64,000 nucleotides of DNA. Origin: Pseudomonas ekonensis (GTDB lineage Bacteria; Pseudomonadota; Gammaproteobacteria; Pseudomonadales; Pseudomonadaceae). Shown piece after piece: positions 39,106-46,796 of the stretch. The stretch spans positions 62,001 through 126,000 of the forward strand of contig NZ_JAHSTS010000001.1 in the NCBI RefSeq assembly GCF_019145435.1, given 5' to 3'. The notes beneath the pieces were generated by a model, which saw only the letters and a program-made list of their open reading frames with translations, had not been told where the DNA came from and did no database searches. The translations under genes and the position numbers were made by a program. The first letter of the stretch is position 1. Each line of letters opens with the position of its first letter.

Positions 39106-39127
39106 TAAAAAGCCGGCTTGTGGCCGG
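39106..39127. repeat. attL-like 22-bp direct repeat (terminator hairpin)
   Basis: Identical over 22 bp to 48170-48191. It contains a stem AAAAAGCCGGC/GCCGG with T6 after it, so it also acts as an intrinsic terminator. The similarity stops sharply at both edges of the 22 bp, as expected for a recombination core, though common terminator sequences could also look alike. Confidence 0.6.
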
Positions 39128-39331
39128 TTTTTTATTCGCCTAAGGTGCTGTATTTAAAGGATTTCAACGGTTCATGTGTGCCTGTACCCCCATTTGTTCC
39201 CCCAGATGAGCTAGGCGTGAGGGATTCAAGGGAGGCAAGGGTGACACAGATGATCGACTTTACCAGAAAGCTGGGCTAGGGATTGTGTGCCATAGCTCTC
39301 TCGTCCGAGGAGTAGGTGGTTCCTGGCGGCA

Positions 39332-39356
39332 TAAAAGGGGCAAGCTCAGTTGCCCC
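39332..39356 (-). terminator. Intrinsic terminator of the secreted-protein gene
   Basis: On the minus strand: stem GGGGCAA, loop CTGAGC, stem TTGCCCC, then TTTTAT. It starts 11 nt after the stop of the gene at 39368. Confidence 0.82.
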
Positions 39357-39367
39357 TGTTCTTCCGC

Positions 39368-40153
39368 TTACCGCATGCCTATTGGAGTGTCGTTTTCGTC
39401 GTAGCAAATAGGATACTCGCAATAGCCCCCGGCAGCGCTGACCTGCTCCGGAGTCACCTGGGGCAGGTACTCACCTAGCTTTTTCTTGGGCACTTTGTTC
39501 TTGTTGATATAGCAATCGTCGTCTGCTTGGGGATTGCACCAGGCCTCAGTGACTTTGATGTTCTTACTTTGGTGCTGGGACCGAGACTTGCCCGATCTAT
39601 CTAGTTCGAATTGCTTAACGCCCCCATCGTAGCGGCGGTTGAACGTGTTCGCAAAAAGCTTATCGTTAACCCCTGAGTCTTTATAAAATTTCCATAGCAT
39701 CTCGCCTGCTTGGGCGTAGCTGGCAGGCTTGCCGTTCTTTACATACGGGCCGCCATCATTTCTATACGCCACGGGCTTTCCGTCAGTGCTTTCAGCGATG
39801 TAGTACCAAATTGAAAGCTTAAAGTTAGTATTGTTTTTCCAGTTCCCCACCTGAGCGCTACCGTCGCTCAGCATACAACGATCATTGATGCAACGACCTG
39901 AATATTGGTTGCTGTAACTTACGTTTCGGCCTTGGCTTTTGTCATACTCAACGATGCTTCTAGGGAACTCAAGCCAAGTGCAGCTTATAGATTTATATTC
40001 GCCAAAGTCGTTATTTTTACATGGGATGGCGTAAGGCAAACCTTGCCGTGATTTCTCGTCTGGGAAGATAGCCCCATTAGTGTTATAGGTGTCATTGGCG
40101 AAAGCAGTAGCCGATATTAGCATGAGCATGCTGGCGGCGATTTGTATTTTCAT
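39368..40153 (-). CDS. Secreted cysteine-containing protein of unknown function
   Basis: A 261-residue protein with a clear signal peptide (MKIQIAASMLMLISATAFA, cleavage before NDTYN). The mature part is hydrophilic with paired cysteines (YAIPCKNND, ISCTWLEFP, GRCINDRCML, AWCNPQADDDCYI, GYCEYPICY), so a periplasmic disulfide-bonded protein is likely. No family recognised. It has its own terminator and lies at the left end of the element. Base composition is much lower in GC than the core genes, consistent with transfer. Confidence 0.72.
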   Translation of the reverse strand: MKIQIAASMLMLISATAFANDTYNTNGAIFPDEKSRQGLPYAIPCKNNDFGEYKSISCTWLEFPRSIVEYDKSQGRNVSYSNQYSGRCINDRCMLSDGSAQVGNWKNNTNFKLSIWYYIAESTDGKPVAYRNDGGPYVKNGKPASYAQAGEMLWKFYKDSGVNDKLFANTFNRRYDGGVKQFELDRSGKSRSQHQSKNIKVTEAWCNPQADDDCYINKNKVPKKKLGEYLPQVTPEQVSAAGGYCEYPICYDENDTPIGMR

Positions 40154-40330
40154 TGCATCTATTCCTTGTGTAAGGCTATTTCCTAGGATTCACTTTTAAA
40201 TGATGGAGTCGTCGTTGTGATCTTGACTCGGGGTTAGTCGGTGCTGCCCGGTGCAGTGGCCAAGCCATTCTCACTGAATGGGTCGTAAATGCCGTGGTCT
40301 TAGAGGCATCATAGCGAGACGATTTTGCCC

Positions 40331-40576
40331 ATGGCAAGAATCTCCGCAATCCTCGACACTGATGGCAACCTCAAGAAGTTGGGCTCCGCGATCCGAGCTC
40401 GCCGATTGTCCCTTGACCTATCGCAAGAAGCTTTGGCTGATGCTGCGGGGGTAGATCGTTCTCACATGGGAAAAATTGAGAGGGGAGAGAGGAACGTTAC
40501 TTTTCTCAACATTTTGCGGATCGCCGATGCGGTCCACTGCAAACCCTCAGATCTCCTCAGGGATGCGTGCCTGTGA
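40331..40576 (+). CDS. XRE-family HTH regulator
   Basis: An 81-residue protein that is essentially one Cro/CI helix-turn-helix: LGSAIRARRLSLDLSQEALAD (first helices), AAGVDRSHMGKIERGERN (recognition helix), FLNILRIADAVHCKPSDLL. The ATG at 40331 is preferred to a TTG two codons earlier. A perfect 26-bp palindrome (40564-40589) covers its stop codon. Probably controls element genes; the operator is unknown. Confidence 0.83.
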   Translation: MARISAILDTDGNLKKLGSAIRARRLSLDLSQEALADAAGVDRSHMGKIERGERNVTFLNILRIADAVHCKPSDLLRDACL

Positions 40577-40589
40577 TCACAGGCACGCA
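40564..40589. repeat. Perfect 26-bp palindrome over the regulator stop codon
   Basis: The half TGCGTGCCTGTGA is followed directly by its exact complement, with no loop. The centre is at the junction 40576/40577, so the TGA stop of the XRE gene is the last part of the left half. It may be an operator or a terminator-like cruciform; there is no T-run after it. Confidence 0.6.
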
Positions 40590-40673
40590 GCTAGGCAGCC
40601 TCCTGCGAAGCACCGCAACCTAGAGCTCCTCCACGACGCACGCATCCAACGTGGAAGGTCTCTGCGGTAGCGG

Positions 40674-41003
40674 TTACTCGACTGGCAAATTGAAGCGGTG
40701 TCCACAAATCTGACATTGGTTGTGCGCCAAGACATGGCGGTCGAGTTTCTCGCCCAACTGAGCCCCGAAAACGCAACCAGCGACTCCTCCAGCTAAGCCT
40801 CCCAAGATTCTCCCGGCTAATGATCCCAAAGGGTGGGCCAGGGTACTCAAGGCACACAGCCTTGCTCCAATCCGGCTGCCGACGATAGCGCCAGCAGCTC
40901 CCTGCACTGCCCCCCCTATCGTGCCGATGGTGGCGGTGATCTTCATCGCTTGGCGGGAAAACGTGACTTTCGGCGAGTTACAACGTGGGCAGTGTGATGA
41001 CAT
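40674..41003 (-). CDS. Zinc-ribbon / glycine-zipper protein of unknown function
   Basis: A 109-residue protein. It starts with a CPRC pair (SSHCPRCNSPKVTF) and ends with a CQIC pair (HNQCQICGHRF), which together could make one zinc ribbon. Between them lie about 60 residues of Gly/Ala-rich hydrophobic sequence (IGTIGGAVQGAAGAIVGSRIG, GRILGGLAGGVAGCVFGAQLG) like a glycine zipper membrane hairpin. I do not recognise the family. It is divergent from the DUF262 gene and convergent with the XRE gene. Confidence 0.62.
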   Translation of the reverse strand: MSSHCPRCNSPKVTFSRQAMKITATIGTIGGAVQGAAGAIVGSRIGARLCALSTLAHPLGSLAGRILGGLAGGVAGCVFGAQLGEKLDRHVLAHNQCQICGHRFNLPVE

Positions 41004-41109
41004 GATTAACAGCTCCTTGATGGGATATCATGACTGTCATGTAGTGCCAAAATTGCTTCCATTCGATGCGTTTAAGGATGGGGTTACTATTTGAAAAGGA
41101 GGTTGAGCC

Positions 41110-42156
41110 GTGCCGCTTACGTCAAAGCAAATTAGTCAAATTCAGAGTCAGTTAGAGAGCAAGCGCAAAACCGTATCTTTTGATAGTTATGATTTGTCGG
41201 TAAGACAAATCCTCGATATGGTTGAATCGGATGCCATTTTTGTACCGCCGGAGTATCAGCGTCAATTCATCTGGGAGCCTGAACGACAATCTGTTCTCAT
41301 CGAGTCGGTATTCCTCGGTATACCTGTTCCTAGTCTTTTCATGGCCACTAATCCGGATTCCACTTGGGAGGTGGTTGATGGAGTACAGCGGCTGGGCTCA
41401 TTAAGCCACTTCGTTGGCACGGCAGCACTGTTGGAAAGAATAAAACGAGATAGTCCGCTGGTCATTAAGGGTGTAGATAAACTCAATCATCTAGATGGGG
41501 TGAAATTTGACGACCTGCCGAAATCAATACAGCTTCACTTTTTGACAAGGCCAGTGCGGGTAACGGTTCTAAATGATCGAAGTGATCTAGCGGTAAGGTT
41601 CGACCTGTTTGAGCGTCTTAACACAGGAGGTGTTTCGCTAACGGCTCAAGAAATTCGAAACTGTGTCTATCGGGGGCCATTCAACGAAGATATAAAAGCT
41701 CTTGCTTCTCTGGACACGTTCCGCAGTGTAGTCAAGGTCAAAGACAGCAAAGGGGCGAATGGCACGTATGAAGAGCTGGTTTTGCGATTCTTCGCCTATC
41801 TGGATGGCTATGATAAGTTCAATCATCTCGTTAAAGACTTCCTTAACGATTACATGAACAAGCGTCGAAATGTGAAGGTAACTGCTGCTGAGAAGGCAGT
41901 TTTCGAGCAAACTATGGATTTACTTCACGCAGCGTTCCCTAACGGCATATCCCGAGGAAGAACGGTTACTCCAGTGAACCTTTATGAGGCTTTTGCTGTT
42001 GGTGTGGCTTTAGCCTTGCGTCAAGGAACGGCAGTTGACTCTAATAAGCTACCGCCTTTGATTGATGACAAAACGTTAAAAACGTATACGGGCGCTGGAT
42101 CTAATCAGCGGAAGTATGTTGTGGGTCGAATTGAATTTGTGCGTGACGCGCTATGA
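41110..42156 (+). CDS. DUF262 domain protein
   Basis: A 348-residue protein with GTG start and AAAAGGAGG ribosome site. The DUF262 domain (ParB/sulfiredoxin-like fold, as in GmrS of type IV restriction) is seen in VPPEYQRQFIWEPERQSVLIES, VPSLFMA and the DGVQRL form of the DGQQR motif (near residue 95), then RFDLFERLNTGGVSLTAQEIRN. The C-terminal DUF1524 HNH nuclease of GmrD is absent. Instead the gene overlaps by 4 nt a HEPN-type gene, which may supply the nuclease. Likely a defence or toxin-antitoxin component. Confidence 0.82.
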   Translation: MPLTSKQISQIQSQLESKRKTVSFDSYDLSVRQILDMVESDAIFVPPEYQRQFIWEPERQSVLIESVFLGIPVPSLFMATNPDSTWEVVDGVQRLGSLSHFVGTAALLERIKRDSPLVIKGVDKLNHLDGVKFDDLPKSIQLHFLTRPVRVTVLNDRSDLAVRFDLFERLNTGGVSLTAQEIRNCVYRGPFNEDIKALASLDTFRSVVKVKDSKGANGTYEELVLRFFAYLDGYDKFNHLVKDFLNDYMNKRRNVKVTAAEKAVFEQTMDLLHAAFPNGISRGRTVTPVNLYEAFAVGVALALRQGTAVDSNKLPPLIDDKTLKTYTGAGSNQRKYVVGRIEFVRDAL

Positions 42157-42851
42157 CGATATGTAGCTTTGTTCGGGACGGCTTTAACCAAAGACTTGGA
42201 GAAGCACGCGAGCTGTTTGCTAGGATAAAGCTAGAAGAGCCTCAAGAAGGCCTGCCAAGCCCGCCAACAGCTTTGTCGCTAACTTTGCGAGGCATGGTAT
42301 ACGTTTCGTTGTACGGTACGCTTGAGTACACTATCACCCAAGGAGTGCAATGCTTTATTAACCATTTATCCGGGCTGAGTGTTAGTACAAAACATCTAGA
42401 GCACTCGCTAAATTCCATTGCCATGAATTCTCAATTAACATCAGTGCGTGATAGCGGGGAGAAGAAGAAGTGGGAAGCGAGGAGGGCTCTTTTCAGTGCA
42501 ATGGAGTCTCAGGATGCCTGTGTGATCCCGGATACTGTATTTGGTACTTTTCTGCACAACGTTTATCCCAAGACAGTATTGGAAATATTTTTGTGCTTGG
42601 GTATTGAAAAGCCTGCAACCGCAAATGAAAGTGAGGTTGGATATTTCAAGGAGATAACAGAAAAGCGCAATGCTGTAGCGCACGGGCGTGAGTCTGCAAG
42701 CGAAGCCGGAAGTGGCCTCACTATTCAGGATGTAGAATTGAGAATGAACGTCGTATACAGCGTATGTTCTTATTTTTTGGATGTAATTGAAGAGCATGCG
42801 TTAGAGCTAAAATTTGTGAAGCCTCGATATAGATCTAACTATCGAAATTGA
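42153..42851 (+). CDS. HEPN-domain protein (MAE_28990/MAE_18760-like)
   Basis: A 232-residue all-helical protein. The HEPN RNase motif Rx4H is present as R172-NAVA-H177 in EKRNAVAHGRES. The N-terminal LRGMVYVSLYGTLEYTITQGV helix resembles the MAE_28990/MAE_18760 family, which is known to co-occur with DUF262 proteins. The start overlaps the DUF262 stop (ATGA), so both should be made in a fixed ratio. Likely an RNA-cutting effector of a defence or abortive-infection unit; this is inference. It ends 9 bp from a convergent methyltransferase gene. Confidence 0.75.
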   Translation: MTICSFVRDGFNQRLGEARELFARIKLEEPQEGLPSPPTALSLTLRGMVYVSLYGTLEYTITQGVQCFINHLSGLSVSTKHLEHSLNSIAMNSQLTSVRDSGEKKKWEARRALFSAMESQDACVIPDTVFGTFLHNVYPKTVLEIFLCLGIEKPATANESEVGYFKEITEKRNAVAHGRESASEAGSGLTIQDVELRMNVVYSVCSYFLDVIEEHALELKFVKPRYRSNYRN

Positions 42852-42860
42852 GTGGCTAGA

Positions 42861-44171
42861 TCAAAGTGCCTTTTCAAAAAAAAGAACACTCTCGATGGTG
42901 GAACGCTTTCCAATATATTTTTTTGAGTTTTTATTCAAATCTACCATTGAGCGGGTTGCGTTAAAATCCGCTCGGTGCGTAGGTTTGAGTGATAAGCTCT
43001 CGGACATTTGGCAAATGATCTTTGCTATGTCATTCCTGATTTCTTTATAATAAGAATTCTGTACGACAAGAACGCACGGGGCAGAGGGCTTCAAAACTCT
43101 GCTAGTCTCGCTGAGTGACTTGTAAAGCGATTCAAAATACTGTACATGGTTTTTAAGATAATAAGTGCTTGAAGCTTTGGATGGATGATTCATCAATGCA
43201 TTCAGAAAGGCAGAACATTCATTACCCCATTCGTGCTTAATTTCCCCGCTGGTCTTTCCAACTGTAGAGCTTCCTGTCAGTGAGCGGCGCAGTTGTGAAA
43301 ATCTTTCTCCGCCAATACGCAGGACTGCAAGCTCGACATAAGTGGCAACTGCATAATCTATTCGCGTGCAATAAGGCGGTGATGTAATAACCGCATCTAC
43401 GCTAGCCTTCTCAAGGGGAAGGTTCTCTGCGTTGGAAAGCTTCAGCTTTATACGCTTTGTGTCAAAGTCACTTGAGCTTATGAAGTGATGCTGGTCACGC
43501 AGGGTCTCAACCTCTTTTAGGAAAAGACTGATGGCTTGCGTGCCTGTTAATTGTTTCTTGCTAGAGTCATCTTTTGGAACCTTAATCCAGGTTGGATTAG
43601 AGGCAACAAATTCCTGTGTCAGGCGTCGGGTAACCCTGAAAAGAGCAAGGTAGAAAAACGATGCTAAGGGTGTTAGTTTTTCTAACGACTCAGCATTGTC
43701 TAATGATAGATAGGTCGAGTGCGAAACCAATGTTTGATTTATTCTCGTTTCGATTTCTCTAAGCAATCGTGCGGATTTATCACTGAACCAGTTACTAAGC
43801 GGCTCATGAATTAATGGCTCCGACAAGAAGCTCATGTTATCAACGATAGAATGAGACAGGGGCACGAGGCTGTCTATATCAAGCTTAGAGACGAATCCCG
43901 CTTTAGCGACCAAAATCATCGCAGGATTCAAGTCCGACCCTATCGCAGTAAAGCCCTTCTGGAATGCTGTAGATGTAGTAGTACCGCTACCATTCCATGG
44001 GTCTAGAATGACAGCCTCTTTTGACAACTCAATAGTGGCTAATGTGCTCTCTACAAACGCAGCCGAAAAACCAGCGTAGTAAGGAAACAGCCGTCTACTT
44101 TCTGCTTCAGAAGAGTCCAAATGGCGCTTTGGATTAGTGATCTCAGGGTATGGAAGAGAAATTCTATTCAC
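42861..44171 (-). CDS. DNA methyltransferase (N4/N6 amino-methylase type)
   Basis: A 436-residue SAM-dependent DNA methylase. The SAM-binding motif is DPWNGSGTTTSTAFQKGF followed by IGSDLNPAM, and the catalytic motif IV is TSPPYCTRIDYAV (SPPY), typical of exocyclic-amino methylases. Motif I precedes motif IV with about 180 residues between them, which could hold the target-recognition region. GTG start at 44171; no in-frame ATG nearby. No cognate restriction gene follows, but the convergent DUF262-HEPN pair lies next to its stop, so the three may belong together. Confidence 0.8.
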   Translation of the reverse strand: MNRISLPYPEITNPKRHLDSSEAESRRLFPYYAGFSAAFVESTLATIELSKEAVILDPWNGSGTTTSTAFQKGFTAIGSDLNPAMILVAKAGFVSKLDIDSLVPLSHSIVDNMSFLSEPLIHEPLSNWFSDKSARLLREIETRINQTLVSHSTYLSLDNAESLEKLTPLASFFYLALFRVTRRLTQEFVASNPTWIKVPKDDSSKKQLTGTQAISLFLKEVETLRDQHHFISSSDFDTKRIKLKLSNAENLPLEKASVDAVITSPPYCTRIDYAVATYVELAVLRIGGERFSQLRRSLTGSSTVGKTSGEIKHEWGNECSAFLNALMNHPSKASSTYYLKNHVQYFESLYKSLSETSRVLKPSAPCVLVVQNSYYKEIRNDIAKIICQMSESLSLKPTHRADFNATRSMVDLNKNSKKYIGKRSTIESVLFFEKAL

Positions 44172-44541
44172 TGCATTCAGACTGTCAGAGGCTTGGGCTG
44201 GATTCTACCCTGCTTGATCGCTTGTCGCGAGTCAAAAGGCTGCTCACTCGTCCGGGCGATAGCGGCACCACCGATAGCCCATGCTGAAACGCGGCAACCA
44301 CGCTGCATCCTTACGCCAAGGCGTCCGAGGGATGGATTTGAAGCAATCGGCTGGGCTAGCGTAGGGGGTACGACGGGCCTCTAGCCCCCGGAATTAGGGA
44401 TCGGGAACTAAATGTTTCGGCGTGGGAACCAGGTTTTCAGCTGAAATCGGAACTAAAAAATACAGGTCCCACGGCACTGTGGTTTTACCCGACGTACCAT
44501 CTAGCTAGGCTTGTCCTCGGTTTATGAAGGCGGAGGAAGCC
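44172..44541. other. Intergenic region upstream of alpA, with short repeats
   Basis: A 370-bp gap between the divergent methyltransferase and AlpA genes. Near its right end, three copies of a GGGAACTAAA-like sequence occur at about 44403, 44424 and 44449 (second copy GGGAACCAGG, third CGGAACTAAA), spaced 21-25 bp. They may be binding sites for AlpA or an origin-like array. Nothing else was recognised. Confidence 0.45.
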
Positions 44542-44778
44542 ATGCCAATTGTTAACGGTTCAGATCGCGTCTTACGTTTGAAGCAAGTCCAAGAAAGGAC
44601 AGGGCTGGGACGCTCTACGATTTATGACCGTCTAAATCCACGTTCGTCTAGGTTTGATGATTCGTTTCCTAGGCCTTTTAAGCTCGGCTTATCAGCAGTG
44701 GGTTGGCTCGAAAGTAGCGTGGATGAATGGATTGCATTGCGAGCGTCCGAGGTCGTTCTTTATCAGGAACAACACTAA
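44542..44778 (+). CDS. alpA: AlpA-family regulatory protein
   Basis: A 78-residue DNA-binding protein with the AlpA helix-turn-helix: RVLRLKQVQERTGLGRSTIYDR, then FPRPFKLGLSAVGWLESSVDEWI. The ATG at 44542 follows a GGAGGAAGCC ribosome site; a start 18 nt earlier lacks it. AlpA proteins control integrase or excision genes in P4-like elements, so it probably governs mobility of this island. Confidence 0.88.
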   Translation: MPIVNGSDRVLRLKQVQERTGLGRSTIYDRLNPRSSRFDDSFPRPFKLGLSAVGWLESSVDEWIALRASEVVLYQEQH

Positions 44779-44930
44779 CTGTTTGCTATCTAGCTTATTG
44801 GTTTTCTGCTATCCAAGGGGAGGGTCAGTCCACTTTCCCCGAGGTGGCTGAAGATTTCACTCGTGAGCATTTTTGGTTTTTATAAGTATTTATAATCTAA
44901 TCGATTCTTTGTGGATGGTTGGAGGGGGTC

Positions 44931-45988
44931 GTGCTTGCTGAGATATTAGATGACGAATACCTGATCGATCAAATGGTCGAAGGTCAATGGGCCTTGATGA
45001 CCACGGAAGAGGGAGGTGACATCTTGATTAAGTCCGATGAGTCGAGCTTGATTTATGACGTATGCTCCGTGATTCAGGTTGTTATGGGGCTGCTATTTAA
45101 AAGAGAGACGGTTACGGTAAATAGAAGCGGAAGGAGGAGCTTAACGCCGCTTGGGCGAAAGACTCTTGAGTGCCTGCGAATTGATTTTACTTGCCTTGCA
45201 GTAAAATTCTCAGCTGAAGCTTTTAATCCGTATGTCTCTGCATTTGCAAGGGCCATAGAACGCTTGCGGAGCGATGATGCTTTTTGGGGGGTGTCTGCAT
45301 ATCCCAATAACTTTCTAATGGACGACGCTGTGAAAACCTTTCAGATTCTAAAAGATGAGATTTTGGGGTCTGATGACGGCGGTGCATTAAAAAACACCCT
45401 GAGAAATTCCGAGCGTAATGCGAGAAAGAATTTAGCAGGACTGAACTTATATGTGGATGCCTTGCTTCACAGGTATTCGAGATTAGTAGTCGTGAGGGTT
45501 GATTTAAGATACGAGATCGGGGGGGTAATCGGAAGGAAGGTTCTGCTGATATTGCAAGGAGTGATTTTAATAATTTCTTGAGGTTTGTGAAGGGTAAACG
45601 CTTTGGTAAAGACGTTTGTGGATATGTCTGGAAGTTGGAGTATGGGCCGCTCCAGGGATGGCATTATCATTTCTTACTGTTCTTGAATGGGGCAAGGCAT
45701 AGAGAAGATGTCTCGATAGCTAAGGAGCTTGGAGACGCGTGGGTGGAAATTACTCAAAGCAAAGGATGTTATTTTAACTGCAATGCTAGGAAGGAAAAAT
45801 ATAATAAGCCCGCCCTGGGGGTGGTTAGTTGGCGCGATTTTGACAAGGTTCAGAATCTTAAGATGGCGGCGGGCTATCTTGCAAAATCTGACCTGCTTAT
45901 ACGCCCTAATCTTGCTGGCGGCGAAAGGGCGTTAGGAAAGGGCCGGATGCCTAAAAGTCATTCTGGGAAAGGTCGGCCTAGACTGTGA
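44931..45988 (+). pseudogene. YagK/YfjJ (inovirus Gp2-like) protein, frameshifted
   Basis: Two adjacent frames together encode one YagK/YfjJ C-terminal-domain protein. The first runs 44931-45581 (GTG start, ends RLVVVRVDLRYEIGG before going out of frame). The second is open from about 45503 to 45988 and continues the family sequence (ADIARSDFNNFLRF, CGYVWKLEYGPLQGWHYHF, AGYLAKSDLL). The switch falls in a G7 run at 45519-45525, where one extra G would restore the frame. It could be a disrupted gene, a sequencing error, or a -1 frameshift site. The family is linked to replication of small mobile elements. Confidence 0.75.
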
Positions 45989-46009
45989 AGTTCGGAGTTA
46001 AAAAGTAGT

Positions 46010-46720
46010 TTAGTTTTTAGGCGTACCCTTTCTTTTTCTTTGTACATGCTGCGAGACAGCAAGCGCTACGTCTGGATATTCGCGTGCCCACCGCATGAGT
46101 CTAGTAGTGATATCTTCCGGGGAATTAAGTTTAAGGGTAGTTCTTTCGTAGTTTACGATATGGTCGGATAGCTCTGAGGCAAGATGACTTGTTGTCTTCC
46201 AGCCACTTTCTGGGCTTTTTTCATTTATGCACTTGATGAAGTAGCTTCGCGATTCTGCATAGACTGAGTTTTTTGCTTTTGCTGCTGCTTCGTTTTTCTC
46301 TAATGTATCTATATGTTTGTTTGTAATTATGTCGGATGCTGTGCTGGTCGCCCCTAGGAAGTAGGCAGACATTATAAGTCCCCAGATAGCCGCAGGCTGG
46401 TTGCTATCCCTGTCTAGCTGATCAGCCATGGTTCGGAAAGTTAGACACATTTTTCCGTAGTAATCTAGGTTGCTGTTATGATTGAGTATATTTCCTTGTA
46501 GTTTTTCAAATGCCTTGTCTATGGTCTTTATCGTATGTTTCTCGTCAAGGATTTTTTTAGAATGATTTTCTAGTAATTCTGCGTATGGGCGTAATGAATA
46601 AATTTCCATAAAGCGTTTCTCAGCCAGCCTATCGAAGTCGTTGAAGACATCATCTAAGGTGTGAGGTGGATTTGACATCAATGACATTATGTCGTTGGGG
46701 AGTTTTTTATTTTCTTTCAT
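46010..46720 (-). CDS. Hypothetical helical protein
   Basis: A 236-residue, mostly helical, hydrophilic protein with no signal peptide. Visible segments: DDVFNDFDRLAEKRFMEIYSL, a central hydrophobic helix AAIWGLIMSAYFLGATSTAS (could be a single membrane or packed helix), and a basic C-terminus HVQRKRKGTPKN. AT-rich. It lies between the YfjJ-like gene and the integrase, 76 nt downstream of the latter on the same strand. No family recognised; start at 46720 is the first with a sensible N-terminus. Confidence 0.62.
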   Translation of the reverse strand: MKENKKLPNDIMSLMSNPPHTLDDVFNDFDRLAEKRFMEIYSLRPYAELLENHSKKILDEKHTIKTIDKAFEKLQGNILNHNSNLDYYGKMCLTFRTMADQLDRDSNQPAAIWGLIMSAYFLGATSTASDIITNKHIDTLEKNEAAAKAKNSVYAESRSYFIKCINEKSPESGWKTTSHLASELSDHIVNYERTTLKLNSPEDITTRLMRWAREYPDVALAVSQHVQRKRKGTPKN

Positions 46721-46796
46721 GGTCTGTTTTCTGTTGTGGGCGCTATTTGCCTTCCCTGGCAAATTTTTATATGTTTATCCGGGTTGTCGACGCAAG

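Larger units (their letters stand above)
38936..39367. other. Intergenic region containing left end of integrative element
   Basis: Upstream of the double-darT operon. It contains that operon's promoter region (not resolved), the left 22-bp direct repeat (39106-39127), a pair of C5 runs 12 bp apart (39187-39191, 39199-39203) and the terminator of the next gene (39337-39356). No gene is seen. Confidence 0.6.
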
